From: a virus
IMG/VR virus record: IMGVR_UViG_3300034374_012521
Location: 1-64,000 of that record
DNA: 64,000 bases
Direction: 5' to 3' (one strand)
The notes under the pieces are model-generated. The model did not search any database. It worked only from the letters and a program-made list of their open reading frames with translations, and was not told the origin of the DNA. The translations under genes were made by a program, and so were the position numbers. How positions within the stretch are numbered: the first letter of the stretch is position 1; every line of letters starts with the position of its first letter. Shown in pieces: positions 15,981-24,113 of this stretch.

Positions 15981-17518
15981 TTCTTTATTTGGTATAATGC
16001 TATTTCTTTTTGGATAGAATCGAACACTCTGATTACGTCGTTGTTTTGGAAGTTGTCAGTAGAAACCCAGTATTCCAAGGTACGGGCTGTGTTTGGGATA
16101 TCCCATTTAAGTATTTGATCACATCCTCTATAAAGAACTAAAGTTATATCCCCCAAAGAATCCACAAGGGGTTTGAAATATAAACAGCCCCCTTTTAATT
16201 CCCACCTACCTATTTTTCCACCGACGAAGGGTTTAAGCAAAGTGATGCTTTCAATCATGTCGTTTTTGGTATAAGGGGTCACGTGGGCTATAAAATCACC
16301 AGGTTCCCACAGGTTTTTATTTATGTGTGGGAAAGCATCAATGGTGTAAGGATTATTTGTGGGCCAGAATCTGTTAAAAAGTTTCTCCTCTATCAAACCG
16401 ATTCCATCTCTCCACCTATCTTTTTTCAAAGACATTCTCATCTGCCTCGTTTCGTGATCAAATTCATTTATGTCCATCCCTTCGGGCCAATCCGGGGATT
16501 CCCATATTTCTGTCAAGAAATCGATAGATTCCTGACAGTTTTTTATTAATATCTGGGATGACATTATGTTATCGTTGTAGGTACTTCCGGTTAGATTGTT
16601 ATCTGGTGCTCCTCCACCTATAGGCAGTATAATAAACTTATCCTCCTGTATGAAAGACTCTAGTTTAATAGAAGGATTCGTAATTAAACAACCAAAGTCA
16701 ATGAAGAAAAACCAGTCAGATTTCTCTTTTTCTATAAGTTGTCTAAGAATCTTTATCTTTCCCCATTGTGGATTTCTACCCTCTAGGAAATCGTCGCCCA
16801 TCAGGAATCCTATGTGGTTATAACCGTTTAATTGACAATAATCCTTAAAATTGCTGTTTATTGTATGATCAGCCACCTCAGAATATTCCTCATTGTACAG
16901 GGACACAACAGATATGCTCACACCTCTCTCAAAGATAAAATTTTCTGGAATATCAGAAGTCAATCTGTATCCTAATGAGATAAGTCTGTCTTTTAGTTTG
17001 TAAAAACCCCCGCTTGAATCGTTCACATAATGACCCTCACAATACTCGAATGCTATTTTATCTGGTAGGACTTTTCCATAATCTAGTAATGAGTTTATTA
17101 TGTCGATATCAATACCCTCTAGGTCTGTTTTAAATATACCAATCTCGGTAATTGAATATTCCTCTATAATTTCACCTATGGTAACAGTTCTAACCCGTAT
17201 CTCCTCATATAGATGTTGTAGATTCCTTTCTTCTAACTCCCTTAACACAAATGGGTGTGGAGATCCCAACCTTGAGCAGGCTCTTAGCCAATTTGGGAGA
17301 TTATAATCGTTTACTGTTTTTTCAGGTAATGTGTAAATGGTGTCTTCACCGCTAGAGTCAGAGACCACCGCATTTAGCTTCTTTACATTTGGTCTATCTG
17401 GTAGCTTGTCAAGATACTCTGGGATAGCCTCTATGCTCAGTCCCCTTTCTTCATCCTTGCACGATTGGAGCAGGGTTGTGAAATCACACGTTCCTATTTC
17501 TATAAAATCGTATCTCAT
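15977..17518 (-). CDS. FkbM-type methyltransferase fused to a GT34-like glycosyltransferase
   Basis: Residues 1-200 carry an FkbM-type SAM methyltransferase fold: an opening FIEIGT strand, a late GIFKTDLEGIDIDIINSLL and an acidic EYCEGH. From about residue 205 a GT34/GMA12-like domain begins (ISVVSLYNEEY), with WFFFIDFGCLITN in the place of the DxD region and SSQILIKNCQESIDFL. The usual second Asp of DxD is Gly here (IDFG), so activity is uncertain. A glycan-decorating enzyme that may both methylate and transfer sugar. Confidence 0.7.
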   Translation of the reverse strand: MRYDFIEIGTCDFTTLLQSCKDEERGLSIEAIPEYLDKLPDRPNVKKLNAVVSDSSGEDTIYTLPEKTVNDYNLPNWLRACSRLGSPHPFVLRELEERNLQHLYEEIRVRTVTIGEIIEEYSITEIGIFKTDLEGIDIDIINSLLDYGKVLPDKIAFEYCEGHYVNDSSGGFYKLKDRLISLGYRLTSDIPENFIFERGVSISVVSLYNEEYSEVADHTINSNFKDYCQLNGYNHIGFLMGDDFLEGRNPQWGKIKILRQLIEKEKSDWFFFIDFGCLITNPSIKLESFIQEDKFIILPIGGGAPDNNLTGSTYNDNIMSSQILIKNCQESIDFLTEIWESPDWPEGMDINEFDHETRQMRMSLKKDRWRDGIGLIEEKLFNRFWPTNNPYTIDAFPHINKNLWEPGDFIAHVTPYTKNDMIESITLLKPFVGGKIGRWELKGGCLYFKPLVDSLGDITLVLYRGCDQILKWDIPNTARTLEYWVSTDNFQNNDVIRVFDSIQKEIALYQIKK

Positions 17519-18310
17519 CTAGATGTTTTTTTGCTTTAGAATTGCCTTTTGGCTGTTAAAACAATGTAGAGAAACTATGTGCATTGCATAGTAACCGGGA
17601 ACTACATTTTCCCAAGACTTGTCCCTTTTTTTCATTTCTTCAATAACCCATAGCACCTTTCTGCAGGCAAGATAGATGTCATCTCTAAAATGTCTCATGA
17701 TGTCGCATGATCTTATAAAATAAGAAACGTGAAGGAAATCTCCTCTTCTCATGAAATGATATCCTATGGTACATGGGACTCTTTCCTTGTGATGAGCTCC
17801 AGTATCCTCTGGAAACCAAATGGGTAGAAACGCTTGTCTTGTAAAAGGTTCTCTTTCTAAAAGATCCAAGACATCATTAAAATCCCCATATTCATACCTA
17901 ATACCCTTCAGGATTTGCTTGGTGAGTTTACCGGTAGAATTATTTATTGGAGCTTTCTTTGGCCAAATTCTTTCTGGGTATGTGTGAGAAAACTTTTCTT
18001 CCTTCTTGAATTCGCTATTTTTGTTCTGGTTGAAAGGCCACCATTCGTTTGACGGTGGAGGGTTAAGAGGTACTCCACCAACTCTTTCGTCAAAGTGATT
18101 GTCCGCCCATGGTAAATTTGGTTTAATTTCTTTTACAAGTTCCTCAATCGTAGGTGGAATGAACATTTGGAATGAGTGATTCATTACTTCCCACATGTCA
18201 TCGGGGGATACCACTCCTTGCCATCTTTCTGTTTTTACGACAGATCCATAATCATAAAGTCTCTTTTTTGACCATTCAATAGCTTCCGACGGCTTGTAAA
18301 ATGTTTTCAT
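17519..18310 (-). CDS. thymidylate-synthase homologue, probable dCMP hydroxymethylase
   Basis: Clearly of the ThyA fold: RQAFLPIWFPED aligns with the SRRLMVSAW loop, then the catalytic-Cys segment VPCTIGYHF and the RSCDI segment that binds the nucleotide. In IRSCDIMRHFRDDIYLA the position of the dUMP-selecting Asn (LPFN in true ThyA) is Asp. The same Asn-to-Asp change sets dCMP preference in T4 gp42. This predicts a dCMP-directed enzyme making hydroxymethyl-dCMP. A true ThyA is already present at 4417. The carbamoyltransferase at 19584 is in the same run of genes. Confidence 0.7.
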   Translation of the reverse strand: MKTFYKPSEAIEWSKKRLYDYGSVVKTERWQGVVSPDDMWEVMNHSFQMFIPPTIEELVKEIKPNLPWADNHFDERVGGVPLNPPPSNEWWPFNQNKNSEFKKEEKFSHTYPERIWPKKAPINNSTGKLTKQILKGIRYEYGDFNDVLDLLEREPFTRQAFLPIWFPEDTGAHHKERVPCTIGYHFMRRGDFLHVSYFIRSCDIMRHFRDDIYLACRKVLWVIEEMKKRDKSWENVVPGYYAMHIVSLHCFNSQKAILKQKNI

Positions 18311-18368
18311 CTAATAGTTATTGTATCCCTCTTACTTAATTATCTTTTCTAGGTTTCCTCTTTTTGGA

Positions 18369-18905
18369 TTAAACCTCAAATAAATTCCCACTGTGGAATT
18401 TCTCCTTTATTTCACCCTTAAACATTGTACCCGGTTTAACATAAAAATCAGAAACAGTAACTTTTTCAAAATGTTTGAAACCTTTTTGCCTTAATATTTT
18501 TTCTCCCTCTTCTTTTTCAAAAGAGTTGGGAAATTGTACACTAATGATCTCAGTTCCCCATCTGGAGGAATTGAATCCACTTAACACCCTTGATGGAAAT
18601 TCTACGTTTTTAATGAGAAGAATCTTTACCTCGGTGACGTTGGTTCTTTCAAGGAACCCGTCAATGGTAACCCCGTCTTTTTTCTCACAATCAATAAGCT
18701 TTGCTAATCTTCTATAGAGTCTTAGCTTAATAAATTCTTCCTCGTCCGGCTGTAAGCAAAGAACCTTCCAGTTTCTTGTTTCGTATTCATATAAATGATT
18801 TTCGAAAGCATAATTATCTGTTGCACCGTATTCCACGCAACCAGACCTAAATTGGTCGGGGTCAATCAGTTGTACAAGACGGTCACAGATTAAAATTTCT
18901 CCCAT
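18369..18905 (-). CDS. FkbM-like methyltransferase domain protein
   Basis: 178 residues. VEYGATDNYAFENHLYEYE parallels the SAM-binding opening of FkbM methyltransferases (EIGAxDG), followed by WKVLCLQPDEEEF and a late KILLIKNVEF strand. The glycine-rich loop is degenerate and the acidic partner is replaced, so it may be a non-catalytic relative. The ATG at 18905 follows a terminator T-run directly; a longer frame (18935) would start within the terminator. Confidence 0.6.
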   Translation of the reverse strand: MGEILICDRLVQLIDPDQFRSGCVEYGATDNYAFENHLYEYETRNWKVLCLQPDEEEFIKLRLYRRLAKLIDCEKKDGVTIDGFLERTNVTEVKILLIKNVEFPSRVLSGFNSSRWGTEIISVQFPNSFEKEEGEKILRQKGFKHFEKVTVSDFYVKPGTMFKGEIKEKFHSGNLFEV

Positions 18906-18943
18906 AAAAAAAGCAAGTTTGAATTTATACAACAAACTTGCTT
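18904..18943 (-). terminator. intrinsic terminator abutting a start codon
   Basis: Minus-strand stem AAGCAAGTTTG / CAAACTTGCTT followed by seven T, for the nuclease gene at 18965. The T run ends in the ATG of the next gene (TTTTTTTATG), so that gene is expressed by read-through. Confidence 0.8.
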
Positions 18944-18964
18944 TAAAATTTCAGCTTTTCCTAA

Positions 18965-19549
18965 TTATTCACAGGTAGTAAGCTTGTAATCTCTAAAAGA
19001 GCTTTTGGTTGGTTTGGAGTTTGGGAAATAGTAGCATTCAAGCAAGGAGCCTTCAAAGAAAATTTTCTTGGTAAATCCAGTGGGTACGGTTGCTCCTGTT
19101 GGTAATATCTCAGGGTTGTCATAATGGACCTTGATAATTACACACACCTCTCCTTCGTTTGCAAGTTCTCTTTCGTATGCCTCAAGCAGTCTCCAGAGTC
19201 CCCTATTTAAATCTTGGTGCTGCAGTGCACAGTTTAGATACGAAAAAGTCTGCTTTAGCATTTCTTTTGTACAATTAAAGTCTGCAGCAGGAGCCATATG
19301 TCCCTTATCCCAAACATTCGATTTGTAATCAGCATTGTCCGAGGTTAGAACTGAATCATTTTTATAAAAGTTCATACCCTTCCTCGATGCGTTACCGTTA
19401 GGACAAAGAACTTTGTATTCAACCAAAAGTGGCTGTTCTAGGACTTCCGAATATGTAACAGTATAGATTCCAGCATTAATGTTCACTTCCTCCCTTTGAG
19501 CAAAAATAACGGTTGGAAGTAATAGTAGCAGGACTAAAATTTTTCTCAT
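18965..19549 (-). CDS. exported DNA/RNA non-specific endonuclease (NUC1 family)
   Basis: A Sec signal peptide (MRKILVLLLLLPTVIFAQ, cleavage likely before or at Gln18) is followed by a His-Me finger nuclease domain. WDKGHMAPAADF holds the DRGH-like catalytic His, and SYLNCALQHQDLNRG supplies the metal-binding Asn. The domain is shorter than bacterial NucA. It would act in the periplasm or outside, perhaps degrading incoming rival DNA or scavenging nucleotides. FAQ-type cleavage sites are typical of Bacteroidota. Confidence 0.85.
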   Translation of the reverse strand: MRKILVLLLLLPTVIFAQREEVNINAGIYTVTYSEVLEQPLLVEYKVLCPNGNASRKGMNFYKNDSVLTSDNADYKSNVWDKGHMAPAADFNCTKEMLKQTFSYLNCALQHQDLNRGLWRLLEAYERELANEGEVCVIIKVHYDNPEILPTGATVPTGFTKKIFFEGSLLECYYFPNSKPTKSSFRDYKLTTCE

Positions 19550-19565
19550 TGCAAAAATTTTTCCT

Positions 19566-19576
19566 CTATATATTTA
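19566..19576 (-). promoter_or_regulatory. putative late promoter, TAAATATATAG
   Basis: 16 nt upstream of the exported nuclease gene. Confidence 0.45.
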
Positions 19577-19583
19577 AGATTGT

Positions 19584-21257
19584 TTATCTCCTGGTGATAA
19601 CTATGTTGTTTATGACCAAGACATGTATATTATTCACATAGAAGCTTTTTATAGCATCTGCTGGGGATTCTACTATAGGTTCTCCTTTGCCATTAAAAGA
19701 GGTGTTTAGAAGTAAGGGGATTCCGGTTTTTTCATAGAATGCTGAAATAAGAGAATGGTACCTCTCATTCATCTCTTTTGTTACCGATTGGTATCTAGAA
19801 GTATGGTCGATGTGAGTAACCCCTGGAATTTTACCCCTCCATTCCTCTTTCACTTTTGTAGTTATAAGCATATATGGTGAAAAACAATCAAGGTCAAAAA
19901 TTTCCTTCCTATGCTCTTCTAATACGGAGGGTGCAAAAGGCCTATACCACTCCCTGTTCTTAATCTCTGAATTTATATACCTTTCAACCCAAGGTGAAGA
20001 TGGATTAGCTAATATGGATCTGTTTCCAAGAGCACGTGGACCAGTTTCACTTCCCCCCTGAAACCAGCCAACCACTTTATTCTCTACAAGGCATTGACTA
20101 ACATAGTCTAATAGGTTCTCCCAATTAACAAATTCTTGAAATTGGATATCTGGAATATCACTTTCGAAGAAATCATTTATCGCCTCTTGGTTTGAATACT
20201 CTCTTCCTAGATATGGCTTGAGATACTTTCCGGTTGGTAAATTACCCTCGACTATCTGGCCAAACCAAGCACATCCTAACGGTATTCCGCTATCGTCTGA
20301 CGATGGAAGGTAGTACTTATTCTCAAACAAGTCTGATTTTTCTATTAGCTCGTTTGAATTACAATTTAGGAATGATCCACCAGCAACACAAATGTTTTGA
20401 GAATCAACAACCTCACTTGCTTTTTTGGTAAAATACATTAGAAGTCTTTCCTGCTCTCTTTGATAGATACCAGCAATGTTTGCTCTGGATTGAAAATCGG
20501 AAAGATAATTTATACCATCAGATGGGACTTGACCATTCGGTATAAAAACGTCATTTTCCAGAATTTCTATAAAGTCAGGAAACGAGTCTACAAATTCTCT
20601 ATCGGCATAAGATGCTAACCCCATTAACTTCCCGGATTGCCAGCTATTATTTGAAGGATCATATACAAGTTGTAAAGCCCCGGTCCCATACATAATGCCA
20701 ACTGAAACTCCACCCCCCTTATAACCATCGGTAGAAAGCTTAATCCACTTTTTATAGGATTCCTCGTAAGAATCCTTTTTAAAGTTGTATATGGTTACTG
20801 CTTCAGCTAATCTTACGTTTTCTTGTAATTCGTTTGGATCCTTTTGAGGGAACCAAGCGTTTGCTTTGGAATCTGGAGCAATCTCACTTCCAGAAGCGTC
20901 CACAACAAGTACTGCAGCATCTTCAAACCCAGAACTATAAAAGGTACTAAAAGCATGGGCAAGGTGATGAGGCATAAATTCCAACCTTCCCCTGTTTACC
21001 CCAGTAATAGATTCAAACTGCTCTCCGTATTCATCAGGCAGCTCTGTAGTACTGTAGATAAATCTGTCTACATCATCAAAAGAAATACCAGCACTTTCTA
21101 CACAATATCTCATTGATTTTTCCGGCATTTGATGTTGATATCCGCCGTAAGATTTTACTCTGGTAATTCTTTCCTCTGAGATCCCAACCAAAACCTCGCC
21201 ATCTTTAATCAAGACCGCTCCCATATCGTGACCTACTGATATCCCTAGTGAGATCAT
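19584..21257 (-). CDS. NodU/TobZ-family carbamoyltransferase (first copy)
   Basis: 557 residues in the two-domain layout of O-carbamoyltransferases. The Kae1-like N-terminal part has GHDMGAVLIKDGEVLVGISEER and the metal-binding MPHHLAHAF. The C-terminal part has the active-site GGSETGPRALGNRSILANP and REWYRPFAPSVLEE. Such enzymes use carbamoyl phosphate and ATP to carbamoylate hydroxyl groups. With a dCMP hydroxymethylase-like gene 1.3 kb away, 5-hydroxymethylcytosine is a good candidate acceptor; a sugar or glycan is the alternative. Confidence 0.88.
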   Translation of the reverse strand: MISLGISVGHDMGAVLIKDGEVLVGISEERITRVKSYGGYQHQMPEKSMRYCVESAGISFDDVDRFIYSTTELPDEYGEQFESITGVNRGRLEFMPHHLAHAFSTFYSSGFEDAAVLVVDASGSEIAPDSKANAWFPQKDPNELQENVRLAEAVTIYNFKKDSYEESYKKWIKLSTDGYKGGGVSVGIMYGTGALQLVYDPSNNSWQSGKLMGLASYADREFVDSFPDFIEILENDVFIPNGQVPSDGINYLSDFQSRANIAGIYQREQERLLMYFTKKASEVVDSQNICVAGGSFLNCNSNELIEKSDLFENKYYLPSSDDSGIPLGCAWFGQIVEGNLPTGKYLKPYLGREYSNQEAINDFFESDIPDIQFQEFVNWENLLDYVSQCLVENKVVGWFQGGSETGPRALGNRSILANPSSPWVERYINSEIKNREWYRPFAPSVLEEHRKEIFDLDCFSPYMLITTKVKEEWRGKIPGVTHIDHTSRYQSVTKEMNERYHSLISAFYEKTGIPLLLNTSFNGKGEPIVESPADAIKSFYVNNIHVLVINNIVITRR

Positions 21258-21260
21258 ATT

Positions 21261-21518
21261 TTATTTAGTCCTCATTCCGTATTTAGACTCAAACCAAGAC
21301 ATCTCCATCTCAGCTTTTCTTCTGTCAACATCCAATACTGATATAATAGTATTTACACCAAATTCAACCCATTCTGTATACTCTCGAGTACCTAATGGAC
21401 TATTGTACATCCAATAAGGATCCCTCTGGGCTTTCTCTGGCTCAATCTCAGCATACATCATGTGTCTCTCCTTCAGGAGATTCATGATTTGGTCCTCTTT
21501 AGACTTGTTAAGGTTCAT
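21261..21518 (-). CDS. hypothetical protein, 85 aa
   Basis: Helical, acidic and Trp/Tyr-containing, placed 3 bp before the carbamoyltransferase start. No family recognised. Confidence 0.5.
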   Translation of the reverse strand: MNLNKSKEDQIMNLLKERHMMYAEIEPEKAQRDPYWMYNSPLGTREYTEWVEFGVNTIISVLDVDRRKAEMEMSWFESKYGMRTK

Positions 21519-21533
21519 GATTTTTATGGATTG

Positions 21534-21896
21534 TTAAAAAGTTTTGATCAATCTTTTTGCTGTAGAGTAGTTTGTTGCTAGAGGTATATTGTGATGGTCA
21601 CAAACTCTCATCAACATTTGTACATCAGGTTCGTGAGGGTGTTTCCCAAGAGGGTCTCTAAAAAATATAACAAGGTCTATCTCCTTTACAGAAGCTAAGG
21701 CAGCAATTTGAGCATCCCCTCCGTGAGGTCCGGAGAGCAATTTTTTTACTTTGAGACCTGCTTGTTCTACGTGAGTTCCGGTTGTTCCGGTTGCCACTAT
21801 TTCAACATCCCTCCTTTTAAAGAATTCTATGTTATGCATGATAAAAGAAACCATAGAGGCTTTCTTCCCGTCATGTGCAATTACAGCTACTTTCAT
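21534..21896 (-). CDS. mgsA: methylglyoxal synthase
   Basis: Converts dihydroxyacetone phosphate to methylglyoxal and phosphate. Catalytic landmarks are retained: AHDGKKASMVSF (His near residue 9), ATGTTGTHVE, LSGPHGGDAQIAAL, FFRDPLGKHPHEPDVQML with the active-site Asp and His, and LATNYSTAKRLI at the end. At 120 residues it is close to the usual length. The ATG at 21896 overlaps the cupin stop (ATGA); an upstream start is not needed. Very unusual in a phage. Confidence 0.88.
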   Translation of the reverse strand: MKVAVIAHDGKKASMVSFIMHNIEFFKRRDVEIVATGTTGTHVEQAGLKVKKLLSGPHGGDAQIAALASVKEIDLVIFFRDPLGKHPHEPDVQMLMRVCDHHNIPLATNYSTAKRLIKTF

Positions 21897-22279
21897 TGTT
21901 GGGAATCTCCTCTCCAAACACGGTATGAGTCAGAGTCAAAATGTTCTGTTGAAACTTCGTAAACTACACCATCCTCCAAAGCTTCTAATTGGTGAGGCTG
22001 ACCTGGTCTTTGTCTTACAGAATCTCCTACCCTGAGAGTTTGTTCGTTTACCTCCGCTGTTTCGGTATCGATCCATCTATAAATGAAAGATCCCTCTTGA
22101 ACGTACCAAGTTTCATCCTTAACCATATGGTAATGCATTGAGAACTTAGCACCCTTTTTAAAGCAAAGAAGTTTACCGCAATAAAGTTCGTTGTTTTCGA
22201 ATATAATCTCGTGTCCCCAGCCTTTGGGTATATTACATCCGGGGCACTCCTTAGCATTAATTACTTTTGGCTTTTCCAT
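21893..22279 (-). CDS. cupin-domain protein (mannose-6-phosphate-isomerase-like)
   Basis: KGWGHEIIFENNELYCGKLL recalls the C-terminal cupin of type II phosphomannose isomerases, followed by the metal-binding MHYHMVKDETWYVQEG and GQPHQLEAL. Three His and one Glu are in place for a metal site. Stop overlaps mgsA by 4 bp. Possibly a sugar-phosphate isomerase/epimerase in the glycan block. Confidence 0.75.
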   Translation of the reverse strand: MEKPKVINAKECPGCNIPKGWGHEIIFENNELYCGKLLCFKKGAKFSMHYHMVKDETWYVQEGSFIYRWIDTETAEVNEQTLRVGDSVRQRPGQPHQLEALEDGVVYEVSTEHFDSDSYRVWRGDSQQ

Positions 22280-22281
22280 AC

Positions 22282-22713
22282 TTATTTTTTTATAACACTA
22301 TCTAATAAATCCTTGTACCTGGGCAAAATTCTAACTGTTGCCTCCTCATAGTCCATAAACTTAGCATCGTTTATTTCGCTAAGTTGTAGCATTGACTGCG
22401 GGAGGATTTCTTTTTTTAAACCAATTTCTTCTAACGTATTGATATAACACTCGAAGATATAAACGGTTTTAAAAACCTTTTTACCCCTAGTATAGTGGAT
22501 TGTATGTTTTTTCCCTAGCTGGTGTGGTAAAATCTTGATTCCAACCTCTTCAAAAGTTTCTCTGCAAGCTGCTTCAATTTCATCCTCACCTTCTTCAATG
22601 TGACCTTTTGGTGGCATATAACTCCCAAACCATTTGCTATTTGTGCTGTGACAAAGAAGTAACTTGTTATCACAAACAATAGCAATCCCTGAAGATTCCT
22701 CTATTTTTCCCAT
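22282..22713 (-). CDS. Nudix hydrolase
   Basis: The Nudix box is complete: GHIEEGEDEIEAACRETFEE then VGI. 143 residues. It hydrolyses a nucleoside-diphosphate-linked compound; sugar-nucleotide, dinucleotide or (d)NTP substrates are all possible. In a T4-like phage it may also sanitise the dNTP pool. Confidence 0.85.
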   Translation of the reverse strand: MGKIEESSGIAIVCDNKLLLCHSTNSKWFGSYMPPKGHIEEGEDEIEAACRETFEEVGIKILPHQLGKKHTIHYTRGKKVFKTVYIFECYINTLEEIGLKKEILPQSMLQLSEINDAKFMDYEEATVRILPRYKDLLDSVIKK

Positions 22714-22742
22714 GTGAATTGTTTATTTTATTTATCACGATT

Positions 22743-23573
22743 TTAGGAATCTGAAACAGCTCTTCCCTTCATTTTCTCCCAATCTTTCTCTGGACGTACC
22801 TCTAAATTAGTAATCCATCCCCCTTCGATTGCGTTCATTCTCATACCTCTGGATTCTGCAAACTTTATAAGTGCATTTACATCTTTTGGGAAGCAGGTAC
22901 CTCCATATCCCATTTTTCCATCTGGACCCGGGACGTGAAGATGTGAATCTCCAACTCTACCGTCAGAAGCAAATCCGTTCATTGCATCCTCCCAATTAAT
23001 TCCTATTGCACTACCAAGCCTATAAAACTCGTTCATGATAGAAACCTTTGTAGCAAAGAATGTGTTGTTCATGTACTTAATGTACTCTGCTGTCTTCGAG
23101 TCTGTCAATATGAAATTTCTATTCATAAATCTATCCTCAAAAAGGGATTTTACTCTTTCATTTAATCTAGAATCCCCTCCCAAAATTATCCTTGCCTGTG
23201 TTAACATATCCAGTTTAGCAGTTCTTTCGGTAAGGAATTCTGGGGAAAAAATTATATTAAAACCAAATCTTTCTGATAGAGATTCGGTGGTTCCTGGAAG
23301 TACTGTCGATTTAATAATGAATATCTGGTCTTTATTTGGAAATATAGAACCAAAGAAGTTTTCAATAAATGAAAGGTCTTGAGTTCCGTCCATCCTCATT
23401 GGAGTTGGTAAGCAGACAAAAATAAATTCTTGCTCTAAGGTTTCCTCTAAATTATGTGTAGCTTTTAACGGATCAATGTCAAATATTTTAACATCCGCTG
23501 TTGGTGAAAAGGCAAATGCTTGGGACTCTCCAACGAATCCGTTACCGATTATTCCTACTGTTTTCTTTCCCAT
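22743..23573 (-). CDS. UDP-glucose/GDP-mannose dehydrogenase, short form
   Basis: A Rossmann start (VGIIGNGFVGESQAF), the substrate-binding FSPEFLTERTA, the mid-domain KYMNNTFFATKVSIMNEF and the catalytic Cys in GGTCFPKD are conserved. At 276 residues it ends just after the catalytic domain and lacks the C-terminal UDP-binding domain of the ~430-residue family, so it may act with a partner or be a short, dimer-dependent form. Would supply a uronic-acid nucleotide to glycan synthesis. Confidence 0.8.
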   Translation of the reverse strand: MGKKTVGIIGNGFVGESQAFAFSPTADVKIFDIDPLKATHNLEETLEQEFIFVCLPTPMRMDGTQDLSFIENFFGSIFPNKDQIFIIKSTVLPGTTESLSERFGFNIIFSPEFLTERTAKLDMLTQARIILGGDSRLNERVKSLFEDRFMNRNFILTDSKTAEYIKYMNNTFFATKVSIMNEFYRLGSAIGINWEDAMNGFASDGRVGDSHLHVPGPDGKMGYGGTCFPKDVNALIKFAESRGMRMNAIEGGWITNLEVRPEKDWEKMKGRAVSDS

Positions 23574-23672
23574 CTTCTAAATATAAATATTACATTCCTT
23601 TTTTACTAGGATGAATGTTATAGACTAACGTCTATTGTTTATTTCAAATATAATTAGGAAAGATGTTGGCGT

Positions 23673-24098
23673 TTACCAATCTAGAGTATCAAGATCTAAC
23701 TCATAACCATCCCCGGTAGCAATTGCACTTACGTTGAATTCATACTTACCATCCATGGTTTCTGCTGTCATAAATCCCTCGTAATTATAATCACCCCACC
23801 CGCTTTCAAAGTCGTCAAAAAAGATAATTTCGTTTTTACCATCGGGTCTTATTATCTCGTACCAAAAAACATCTCTTGGGACCTTAAAATCTGGATTTTC
23901 TGGATTGTATTTTTCTGAAGAAAACCAATCCTTTTCTTCCCTATATTTTCTGATAAGATCGGTAATCTCTTTCGCATCGTCGTCTGGAGAAAGTTCCCTC
24001 ATGATTCTTACACCTCTATAATGACCCCTTTTTGGCCAATTTGATGCCATCCACCTTTCTCCGGTTCTAAAAGATTCATATAAAGAGATGTGTTTCAT
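23673..24098 (-). CDS. probable packaged protein with capsid-targeting-type N-terminus
   Basis: 141 residues starting MKHISLYESF, which fits M-x-x-[IL]-x-x-[FY]-x-x-F; LYE|S follows as a weak cleavage site. The rest is beta-rich and acidic, ending DLDTLDW. No family recognised. A TAAATATATAG element is immediately upstream. Confidence 0.5.
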   Translation of the reverse strand: MKHISLYESFRTGERWMASNWPKRGHYRGVRIMRELSPDDDAKEITDLIRKYREEKDWFSSEKYNPENPDFKVPRDVFWYEIIRPDGKNEIIFFDDFESGWGDYNYEGFMTAETMDGKYEFNVSAIATGDGYELDLDTLDW

Positions 24099-24102
24099 AA
24101 CT

Positions 24103-24113
24103 CTATATATTTA
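24103..24113 (-). promoter_or_regulatory. putative late promoter, TAAATATATAG, close to start
   Basis: Only 4 nt upstream of the ATG at 24098. If it works as a T4-like late promoter, the mRNA would be almost leaderless; it overlaps the stop codon of the gene upstream. Confidence 0.35.
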
